DNA of 28,788 nucleotides from Chlorokybus atmophyticus (Eukaryota > Streptophyta > Chlorokybophyceae > Chlorokybales > Chlorokybaceae), in contig RHPI01001428.1 in NCBI GenBank assembly GCA_009103225.1, positions 153,699-182,486 of the forward strand, in the 5' to 3' direction. A model generated the notes under the pieces. It was not told the origin of the DNA. It saw nothing but the letters and a program-made list of their open reading frames with translations, and searched no databases. Positions 20,911 through 28,788 of the stretch are shown piece by piece. The position numbers and the translations under genes were made by a program. Within the stretch, counting starts at the first letter, position 1. Every line of letters starts with the position of its first letter.

Positions 20911-21540
20911 CTGGCCATTGAGCAGAAACTTCGTCCATGTTGTTGTTGACAATGGACCAATTCACATTCCCTATACATGCTGGCAAGAGTGTGGAGTTGC
21001 AAAAGTCTATGAGGTGGTTAATCAACGTGTACGTGCATGTGACTTTTGCAATGACGTGCAGCACAGTCGTTGCTTGCGTGTGTATGTGTGCGTGTGCGTG
21101 TTGCACCAGCATTGCTTGAGTGCACAGCCATATACATGAATGCAATAGAAGTTGAAAGCGAACATGCAAGGTGGTTGGTAGCAGTTGTTAGTAGCGTTGA
21201 GTCGTGCACAATTGCGACTGCAACCCGGACTTGACTGCATGCGCGCGTGTACATACCATGTCGAGATCACAACAGCAACATGAACACGAGTAAGTTGTTG
21301 TTGTTTCACCAGACCACAGCTTGATGAAGCAAGGTGTGCTGCCACGCTTATGATAAAATGAAGCAGGCTTTCCCGGTACACGGGCAACGTCCTCAAAGGC
21401 CAAGCTCACATGCTGCCAAGGGAGCTGCCGCGATGGGTCGGCCACACTCGACACGACGCATTGCCCACAGGATGAGGCCATGGCCATGGACGGTGCCCAG
21501 GGACGAAATGGCTGCCGACGGCCACCGCCGCTTCAGCCGT

Positions 21541-21541
<1 letters not shown>

Positions 21542-21571
<30 letters not shown>
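21542..21571 (+). repeat. CAG trinucleotide repeat (10 units)
   Basis: Ten uninterrupted CAG units occur here. The tract could encode Gln, Ser or Ala depending on frame. It precedes the first exon-like segment of the unidentified plus-strand candidate. Confidence 0.85.
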
Positions 21572-21572
<1 letters not shown>

Positions 21573-21647
21573 CCTTGGTTTCTTGTGTGTCCCATTGGCA
21601 TTCGCATTGGCATTCGCATTCGCGTTGCCGCTCCGGTTTGTGTGCAG

Positions 21648-22496
21648 GCTGCAGCCCGCACGTCAGTGGATGTCATACTCCTCCTCTCTGATCTCAACTC
21701 TGCGGTGCGAGGCGCCTTGCCTTCTACGCACTGCATGCAGCAAGACATGTGCAGTGTGATCAACAAGCGCTGTACACAATTACGGATATGGATGGATTGC
21801 TCATAACACGATCGTGCAGCTTGCCTTGCATGCCAGCGATCCGACACAGTCCCTATGTGTAGTGGGTAGCAAGGCCTTTTCATGTCGTTGTTGTACCTTC
21901 TGTACAACGCAATTAGTGCATCGAGATGCGCTTTCTTGAGGTATAGTTGCCCACACAATACGTGTGACCACTTGTGCGCAGACAGTAAGAGAATCACGCA
22001 CTGCGCACAGTTGGTTGACGTGCTCGGTGTGGTTGGCGAAGGTGCATGGCTGGACCAGGTACATATCCGCTCACGATGTCGTTAACATCACAACCTGCCT
22101 TGAGTCAGAGCCACTCAGACATGCTGTGCTGTCCTGCTGTGGACTGAATGCGTGTGCACGTATGGCGTGCATGGGTACGCGTGTGCGTGCGTGCGTGCGT
22201 GCGTGCACACATGTGCGTATGGTAGTGAGTTCAACAGCACGACTGTGTGTTGGTTGTGACATGTGCAGGTCGATGCAGCGAGGCTGGCGCAAGTGTGCCG
22301 CGAAGCGCGCGACATAGTGCGTGACTTCATCAGGCCATGGCGCGACATCCTATGCACGGCGGAGCAGTTTGTGGTTTTATGTGGCTTCCGCGCACGCTCC
22401 TGCATGCGCGGATTGACGGTTGTTGTGACCGACCCGGCCGTGTGCGCCAACAAGTGGCATGGTGTGAGAGAGATGTGGAGGCTTGAAACTCTTTGA
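21648..22496 (+). CDS. Unidentified plus-strand gene candidate, three compatible exons
   Basis: Three segments share phase 0 at every junction. They are 21648-21704 (after TGTGCAG, before GTGCGA; reads AAARTSVDVILLLSDLNSA), 22011-22058 (after CGCACAG, before GTACAT; reads LVDVLGVVGEGAWLDQ) and from 22269 (after TGTGCAG; reads VDAARLAQVCREARDIV then RDFIRPWRD). Together they describe a helical protein segment with an amphipathic pattern. The third exon stays open to a TGA at 22494-22496, but the protein-like part fades after about 22370, so the true end is unknown. The 5' exons are also unknown. I do not recognise the family. Intronic GTGC-type repeats flank the third exon. Confidence 0.4.
22181..22206. 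repeat. GTGC microsatellite
   Basis: A GCGT/GTGC tetranucleotide run lies immediately upstream of the third candidate exon. A similar run at about 20443-20466 lies in the last intron of the C1orf52-like gene. Confidence 0.8.
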
Positions 22497-23173
22497 GTCG
22501 AGTTCAAACCCTTCCTCTTCAACCCTAAACTTGACCTGATCGAGCAGTTGATCCTCAAGCCGATGGATTGGATGATGATACAACCCCTCTTTATTTAACT
22601 CGAGCGCTGCGCGAGCCAAATGCCTGATTGCTACATTGTGGACTTCACCCCCCAACAGGGGAAGACCAACATCAAGCATCTAACGTTGGACCTGCACCGC
22701 CACCGTCCGAACAATGTTGTTGATGAGTTTAACCAATACGTCCATCCTCGAGACAAGGAGGTTCACGTATTGGGTTAGGGGACACTCCACCTGTTGGAAA
22801 CGGTCACGCATGTGAGCGCCTTTCCGGTTGCAATTAAATCAAACAACACGCGGTTGAAGACGCTTTGCCTCGGCTGCACCCGCGGGATCACAATGCATCT
22901 GATGCCCCAAAGCAGCATCCAAGCGGCTTTATCTAAGCTGGAGTTTGTCATGATCGGCCGCGCACATGTGTCCCCTTATATGGATTCGATGACTCGCTGG
23001 TTCGTTTGCGTGTGAAGGACTGTGAAACTGGTGCTTTTTGCTTTATCATGGTGAAGACCCGCCTCCACCCATTGATACGTGTTCTTTCTTTTTTTCTTAT
23101 TGCGACGTTCACCGTTGACAGATCCGGCTTGCCCACTTTGAGATACAACTTTAATGAGATGATCACCCAACAT
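22377..23173 (-). pseudogene. Decayed minus-strand open frame, unidentified
   Basis: On the minus strand three protein-like patches follow one another. The first reads NTYQWVEAGLHHDKAKSTSF (~23090-23020). The second is SSLDKAAWMLLWGIRCIVIP then FNRVLFDLIATGKALT (~22950-22815). The third, after a frameshift, is QYVNLLVSRMDVLVKLINNI (~22770-22710), an in-frame TAG just before the ATG at 22679, then LARAALELNKEGLYHH and an acidic helix. The frameshift and stops show it is broken. The style suggests a mobile-element protein, but no reverse transcriptase, transposase or integrase motif was seen. An opposing plus-strand frame ending AGESLRLYHENVEQL (about 23175-23278) resembles the Gag-like pattern GES-x-x-x-Y and could be a second fragment. 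Confidence 0.3.
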
Positions 23174-23279
23174 GCAGGTGAGTCATTGAGGTTATATCAT
23201 GAAAACGTTGAGCAGCTTGCATTCAGCAAGTGCGGCAAAGATTTAAGGGAGGCCGACACGCGCCTGAACGGTTTATAAG

Positions 23280-24197
23280 GGTATAAGAATGACCATATAT
23301 GGCAATGCTTTGTTGAGAAGTTTACAGTGACGCATGATTGCGACAGCAATTGAAGGACGTATTATCTGCGGTTGCGAGCTCACTACAACCCTTGACTTTG
23401 TGCTGCTAATCGTGTCGCGTACTAAGGTGGAGTCATATCGACTTGCAGCTTGCACATGCATGAGCAACTTCTTACGTATGTTGTACAAAACCGTTTTGTA
23501 CACTAATTATTGATTGTCCTATGCTGGCATAGTCAGCTGCACGCAACCGACTGCCCCTGCATGTTGTACATACTAGTAGATGGTGTGTGAGTTTACTTAA
23601 TTTACAAGGTGCCGAACCAGACAGCGTGCTCATGTAATTGCATAATCGGCGGCTTTCCTTAATAATTTAATGGCTAGTGTTTTATTTATAACTATTCTGT
23701 GCCAGGGCAGTCTATGCGAGGGCAAACTGCCCTTGCATAGAGTCAGCATCCATGTCGCTCGACTTCAAGCATCATCCGTCCGCACATGGTAAACACCTTG
23801 GTGCTGTCTGGCTAGTGCATGCTCCATTGCAAGGAGCAACCCCGCATGCGCATATCAACCATGATGCTCTTTGCAGCAAATGCCGCAGCTGCCCCGACAG
23901 CAACATGCCGATCGCTGAGGGGAGCACCCAGGGCCCGACAAGCTTACAGAGGACTACTGCATAGTAAGTGGGATTTAAGCAACACAGTGAATGTATCTCC
24001 TTGAAATGTATGTAAAGCCATAGCAATAAACAAAGACTCACTCGTATAAACACGGAATCCATGCAACATCACGATGCGTTGCACAAGATATCAAGCATCT
24101 ATCTCTTGCTGAAGTTGATGGCGTTTTTTGCTTTCGATCATCGCCTCCACGCATGGTGTAAAATGGAGGTATCCGGAGACTCCGTCTCGGAGTAAGC
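23280..24197. other. No gene seen
   Basis: This is an AT-richer stretch with only short open frames on either strand and no recognisable domain or structured repeat. Confidence 0.45.
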
Positions 24198-24311
24198 GTA
24201 CACAACGTATAACAGATGTCATGTACATGGGCATATGAACATGTTATTATAAGGGTACACATCACATAACAGATGTCATGTACATGGGCATATAAACATG
24301 CTGAAATATGC
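24198..24311. repeat. 57-bp tandem duplication
   Basis: Two adjacent units start with GTACAC (24198 and 24255). They share AACAGATGTCATGTACATGG and the following GCATAT-AACATG, diverging only near their ends. This lies just left of the MITE-like element. Confidence 0.8.
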
Positions 24312-24325
24312 GCACGGAACTTGCA

Positions 24326-24654
24326 TACCGTATTCACCCGATCAGAGCCCCCTCGTTTTAACACAGCCCCCCTCCCTAATAATGAAGAGGGTATTCTAGT
24401 AAAGGGGCCCTTCTGTCAATCAAGGGGGGCTGTATTTGGCCGCAATATGGTGCCGACAATACCATATGTCGGCCACTGGGTATTTTAGCCTAATTTACGA
24501 TATTCTGGCCAGTTTTATGCCATTCTAGCCCGTTATAGGGGGCAAAGGGGGGTTGTATACGAAAAGGGGGGCCTGCTCATGTAAACATAACCCCTCTCCC
24601 AAAACCATGGGGGGTGCACTAATAGAGTGGGGTTTCAACCGGGTAAGTACAATA
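24326..24654. mobile_element. MITE-like non-autonomous element, 329 bp
   Basis: The left end TACCGTATTCACCCGATCAG and the inverse of the right end TATTGTACTTACCCGGTTGA align over their length. Inside them, CCCCCTCGTTTTAACACAG matches, inverted, GTATACGAAAAGGGGGG near 24553-24572. Nested inside are an exact 11-bp inverted pair, ACAGCCCCCCT and AGGGGGGCTGT (about 24362-24432), and a GCCGACA/TGTCGGC hairpin (about 24452-24474). There is no coding capacity. Long imperfect terminal inverted repeats with TA at both outer ends fit a DNA-transposon derivative, possibly with a TA target duplication. The superfamily is not determined. Confidence 0.6.
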
Positions 24655-24974
24655 TCCCGGCCCGTTACATGCATGCACACGGCTAAAGCGAATAGTCATG
24701 GTACACGTGTAACAGGCATAACCATGATCGTCGACAAGTTGATTACAACAGCTAACAGTGTGGAGTGGCAAGGGAGACCAAACGCTCTGCAACAAGCGGC
24801 CAAGTGCAGATATTTCCACATGGCACATGTGCCTAGTGCCGTGAGTTTGACACATAGAGTAACGCGACACCACACTGCACGCTGTGTGACGCGCGCTGGC
24901 AAGTGCAGACCAGAAAAAGTCGACGCAGCATACAGCAGACAGCGGCGGCGGCAGTGGCGGTGAGGGTCAGGATC
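24655..24974. promoter_or_regulatory. Upstream region of RAF1
   Basis: This 320-bp interval between the MITE-like element and the RAF1 start codon presumably contains the promoter and 5' untranslated region. It ends in a GCG-rich tract directly before the ATG. No TATA box is evident. Confidence 0.4.
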
Positions 24975-26939
24975 ATGGCGTCCGCGGTTGCTCCCACGGC
25001 GGCGCTGCTCGGCCACGCTGTCGCACAGGCGCCTTCGGCTCGCCCAGCCTCCTTCATGGGCCGGCCCCTACCCGCCGTGGCCCACCCTGCTCCTGCGCCG
25101 CTCTTTCGCCGACGGGCGCTCTCCGTCACTGCACGCGCAGGCGGCGGCGGAGGATCCAACACACCTCTACAGGTATACACACGCGCATGCATGGTGTTGT
25201 AGTCACAACATTACCCGCATTCTTTTGGCGTGGTCGCTTTGGACCTGGCTTGAGATGAGTCTGGCTCGATGGTCGTGGTTGGGGTCGTGGTCTTCGGCAC
25301 GGGGATTGAGGCGTTTTCTTGCCTTGGTACCTTTATCAAAGCCTCTGCACTAGCGCTACTGCAGTCGCATTGAGTACCAGCAGAGCATAGGCAGTGGCAG
25401 GGGCTGGGTCGCCACCATCATGGTCACCCTCAGCTGTTTGCCGTGCTTGTCAGTCGAGAGCACACGTTGTTGCGTCCTTTGTGATGGTCTCGTCCTAACA
25501 TCAGCTCAGTCGTCATGCAACATGTCTCAAACAACCACTGGTTAAGGCGCAACCTATCTTAGTTGCCAGGTTGCATGTTGTTGTAGAACAGCAAACAGCT
25601 GCTGGCATTTGCAATCCAGCTGGACTAGTGCAGAGAACAGCAGCAGACTTCGTCGCATGTGCACGCAGTTGCGCCTCACTCACGCACTTTTGGCCATCAT
25701 CGTGTTGAAGCTCCCCCACTCATAAAGCATGCGTGCGTGCATATGCTCATGTGTGGATTGTGTTGGCAGGCCCCGTACCAGCCGTTCCGAGTGATTAACC
25801 AGGAGGAGGAGGGCGGTTACGGTTCTGCTCTTACGGCTCAGGAGCAGCTTCAGATTCTTCGCGAGCGTCAGGGCCTTTGGCATGAGCTTGCTCGCGTTGT
25901 CCCGCTGCTTCTACGTTCCGGCTACAGCCCCAACGCCATCGACGCGGAGACGGGTCTCACGGGCGCGGAGCAGAACCGCTGGACCGTGGCCGCGCAGGTG
26001 TTGGAGTCCCTGCGCGCGGCGGGCATGGACCCAGACGCGTTGGGTTACTTTGACGTGGACGGCGCGGACGTGCTGTACGAGCTGCGCATCCTCAACAACA
26101 CGCAGCGTCGACAGGCCGCCGAGTACATCCTCGACAACAACAGCCCGTCCATGGAGGCCAAGAGCGTGGGTCTCCTTGCGCGCGCCATTAAGGACCACGA
26201 GCGCAAGCGCGGCGGCTCCGACCGTGACTTCTTCGCCCCCACGCCAGCAGACTGCCTCGCCTACCTCTACTACCGCCAGGCCCTTGAGGCCACCACCGCT
26301 TTTGACAAGGAGACCTATGTCGAGCAGGGACTCGCCGTCGCCTCCTCCGACGCCGCAAAACAGAAGCTACAGACCCTCCTCTCCCGCGCAGGCCAGGCCG
26401 ACTCCGCCGCCTCCGCCGATGACCACGCCTCCGCCTCCGTCTCCACCACACCCGCAGAGATCACTGTTGTGGGCGTGGCCGACGACGACCTCCGCTCCGC
26501 CATTGTCCCCGTCCTTGGCAACATGGCCGCCCTCTCCGCCAACCAGCTGCGCTCCGCACCCGCCATGGCCAACGCCAGCGCGCTTGGCGTGTTCTCCCTC
26601 TCCTCTTCCACGCCGTCTCAGTGGGTGGCGCTGCCTCAGTGGCCCGCTCTCGCCGACAGGGGCACGCGTCTCGTGGCGCTGCTCTGCCCCACGCCCGCGC
26701 CCGTGGCCGCCTTCGTGCGCGTGTCCAAGGCGCAGCAGGGACAGCCCATCCTCCTCGTGGTGGACCTCGATGACCAGGAAGCCCAACCGAGTTGCTGCTC
26801 ACTTGCCGCCGACCAGGAGGGCGCGCTGTCCGTTGTTGCCGGCAGTCAGAAGCTTGTTGGAAGGGAGATAGTCGGCCGTGTCATCCTTGGCATACGCAGG
26901 GCGCCGGTAGCAAGCGTGGTTGATGGGCTCGATGACTAG
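24975..26939 (+). CDS. RAF1: Rubisco accumulation factor 1, chloroplastic
   Basis: Two exons (24975-25172 and 25770-26939) join in phase 0 to 455 residues, the usual size for land-plant and algal RAF1. The first exon (MASAVAPTAALLGHAVAQ and on, rich in Ala, Pro and Arg) is a clear chloroplast transit peptide. The second opens with APYQPFRVINQEEE, then LQILRERQGLWHELARVVPLL, GLTGAEQNRWTVAAQVLESL, LYELRILNNTQRRQAAEYIL and FFAPTPADCLAYLYYRQALE, the helical RAF1 N-domain; the rest forms the beta-rich C-terminal domain. RAF1 holds Rubisco large-subunit dimers during octamer assembly in the stroma. Most of the protein is uninterrupted by introns, unlike its neighbours, and codons are strongly G/C-ending. 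The start is the only ATG before the transit peptide. Confidence 0.95.
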
Positions 26940-27448
26940 GGGGGGTAAGGGACAAGAACAGTGAGCAGCCCCAGGTCACGGTTGGATGCGTTCCACCCCT
27001 GCCTGCTCCTGCTGAACGTTATTGTTTATGTGAACAGTATATGAGAGTGTATGTGAGATTGTGCTCATGCACTGCAGACCGTTTTGCGACGGACATTATG
27101 ATTTCGTGAAAGAGTTGTGCTCCTGCATCCTGTGCTTGTGCTGTGAACAGTGGCAACACCACTAAATCATGGGCATTAGCGCATTCTGAAGTCGAAGGCA
27201 ACCTTCTGGGGCAGTACAGGTCAGCGGCATTGCGCACACAAGCTCCCAAACCTCATGGTACTACTGTGTGACAATAACATTACATTCCACGTAAAGTGGA
27301 TGAGACACTGTCATATGTCCAGTAACAATCTTGCAGACCGCACGCTTTTCGTAGTGTATGCGGTAGTATAGCTATCACCGGGCACACATGCTGTAGACCA
27401 CACACACCTTGCAACTGGCAGTCAGTCTAATTGGTATGTGTACAGCAC
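26940..27448. other. Convergent intergenic region
   Basis: RAF1 and the starch synthase end toward each other here. There is no supported coding frame or notable repeat; both 3' untranslated regions must lie within these 509 bases. Confidence 0.5.
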
Positions 27449-28701
27449 CTACACCGCTGCTAGCCGCTCAGCAACCAACTTCTGCAGCACGTTTTCCCAC
27501 TTGGCTGCTGGCTCTCGCCACGACCAGTCCCTTTGCATCCCGGCAACGCGCATAGCCTCGAACTGAGGTGTTCCATAGTACTGCAGTGCGGTGCTGATAG
27601 CCTGGCAGCAGAAAAGGCCATAAACAGATCAGTTCATATGCACTACACAATGGTCCAGCACTCACCAATGTGCACACCACAGACATGGTATGTGCAGGCA
27701 CGAAAACAATTTGTGTGCTACTGCTGTGCACCAACAACAGGTACGCACCTTGGTGACCGCGCGCACGTCGGTGGGGTTGGTGCGGTCCACATCGCTGTGG
27801 AGTTCGCGAAACTCAATGCAGGCTGCAACAGACTCCGCACCCTCACAATCAACGAACCCATAATCCAGGTCACCCACCCGCGCGCCGGCGGTGTTCTCGG
27901 CCAACCCTAAGGGGCCTATCTGAAAGCCCAGCTCTGCCGGCACCGTGTCAATCAAGCCGCCCGTAGACGCGACGATGGGAATCGTCCCGTAACGCATGCC
28001 GTTCATCTGCACCAGACCGCACGGCTCGAACCGCGACGGCACGAGCACGTAGTCTGCGCCAGCGTTGATCTGATGCGAAAGCTCTACGGAGAAGGCCGCT
28101 ACACCTGCACGATAGTAACTTAAGCGCGTGCGCATTTCGTCATTGCTCGAGGCATGGCAAAGCAACTCATGTTGTAAGACACAACAATTGCAGCAGGCTC
28201 TGTTATGCAATGGCTTGAACTGTGCCTGACTGGCATTTGACCACAACAACAATAAACCTGCGGCTCTTCCAGGGAACCGAGATGACAGGCCCGTGAGTCC
28301 AGCCTCAAGTTCTTGGCTGCCTGATCCCAGCAGGACGAGCTGTGCATCTCTGTGTTCCGCGATGGCTGCGGGCACGGCGTGAAGAAGGATGTCCACTCCC
28401 TTCTGGTCATCGAGGCGGCCGACAAAGGCCAGCAGCGCCGCATTCGGGTCCTCATTTAGACCAAACTGCAGGCAGTGAAAGTGAGTACACAACAGCTCAA
28501 GGTAAGACAACAATTGACCATTTCTGGCCCGTACCTGGCGCTGCAAAGCAGCCTTGGCGCGAGCTTTGCCGCTCAGGTCATCCGCGCTGTATCTGCAATC
28601 AGCTGCCAGGAACTTGTCCGTCTGCGGGTTCCACATCACATCGTCCATGCCGTTAACGATGCCTTCCACACCGCCAACCTGCTTCAGAACGCTGTCGAGC
28701 T
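27449..28701 (-). CDS. Starch synthase (GT5), GBSS-like, 3' part only
   Basis: Four exons on the minus strand (28701-28535, 28465-28258, 28104-27749, 27601-27449) give the last 293 residues; earlier exons lie beyond the window. The product is the C-terminal Rossmann domain of an ADP-glucose alpha-glucan synthase: GVEGIVNGMDDVMWNP, LLAFVGRLDDQKGVDILLHA, INAGADYVLVPSRFEPCGLV, then IPIVASTGGLIDTV with the conserved T-G-G-L, and SWREPAAKWENVLQKL near the end. The ASTGGL-DTV wording and the KWE-VL tail favour granule-bound starch synthase. The KAALQRQFGL and GRLDDQKGVDI blocks are equally at home in SSI/SSII, so the class is not settled. It adds glucose from ADP-glucose to starch chains in the plastid. 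The 28701 boundary follows an AACAG acceptor; the frame there continues upstream with one base of a split codon. Confidence 0.93.
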
Positions 28702-28788
28702 CTGTTCATGACACGCTCCGCTTAGAAACAGTTACAGACATGCGCACAAGAATGTACTAGAAAAGCACGCACATATATATATATATAT
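28702..28788. other. Starch synthase intron with terminal AT microsatellite
   Basis: This is the intron upstream of the first visible starch synthase exon. It ends at the window edge in (AT)8 at 28773-28788, a plausible place for a contig to break. Confidence 0.7.

Noticed and set aside
22500-22530. A GTTCAAACC-type string suggestive of a tRNA T-loop
   Set aside because: No acceptor stem, anticodon arm or D-arm could be paired around it.
26188-26802. Three long minus-strand frames opposite RAF1
   Set aside because: GC-rich coding DNA with few stops on the other strand; Arg/Gly-rich nonsense with no domain.
25882-26871. A 329-codon Pro/Ser/Arg-rich plus-strand frame
   Set aside because: It is an out-of-frame shadow of the GC-rich RAF1 exon, whose own frame has clear family blocks.

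Overview
This is nuclear DNA of a photosynthetic eukaryote of the green lineage, most likely a green alga. The support is the mix of genes: a starch synthase, Rubisco accumulation factor 1 (RAF1), a plastid ABC1 kinase and a fatty-acid-binding chalcone-isomerase-fold protein. Several carry transit-peptide-like N-termini, and most are cut by many short introns. I cannot name the genus. Gene models below were built by hand from splice signals and reading-frame continuity. All phases close for the ABC1 kinase, RWDD1-like, C1orf52-like, RAF1 and starch synthase models; only the 5' part of the chalcone-isomerase-fold model is uncertain.

Layout. Positions 1-2.8 kb hold a decayed DIRS-like retroelement on the minus strand (reverse transcriptase at 275-1048, a possible gag-like stretch at 2.48-2.79 kb). 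Positions 3.4-7.1 kb hold a second, unrelated reverse-transcriptase relic on the plus strand. It resembles Penelope-like enzymes, is broken into several frames, and is flanked by diverged direct repeats of about 90-100 bp. Next come an ABC1 kinase (minus, 7907-12026) and, head to head with it, a chalcone-isomerase-fold fatty-acid-binding protein (plus, about 12985-15092). At 15826-16339 lie a poly-C tract, a 501-bp exact copy of part of the ABC1 kinase gene and an N, which looks like an assembly join. An RWDD1/DFRP2-like gene (minus, 16977-18969) is head to head with a C1orf52/UPF0690-like gene (plus, 19321-20589). Positions 20.6-24.9 kb are poorly resolved: a few exon-like segments with no recognisable product, a decayed minus-strand frame and a 329-bp MITE-like element. 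RAF1 (plus, 24975-26939) and the 3' half of a starch synthase (minus, 27449-28701, running off the right edge) converge at the end.

Functionally, four of the six confident genes act in or for the plastid: prenyl-lipid or plastoglobule regulation, fatty-acid binding, Rubisco assembly and starch synthesis. The other two are a probable DRG-GTPase partner and an uncharacterised conserved protein. I see no tRNA, rRNA or CRISPR array. I found no evidence of a new multi-gene system. The most unusual items are the two retroelement relics, a GC-AG intron with an overlapping GT decoy, the exact internal duplication, and a set of phase-compatible exons of unknown identity at 21.6-22.4 kb.
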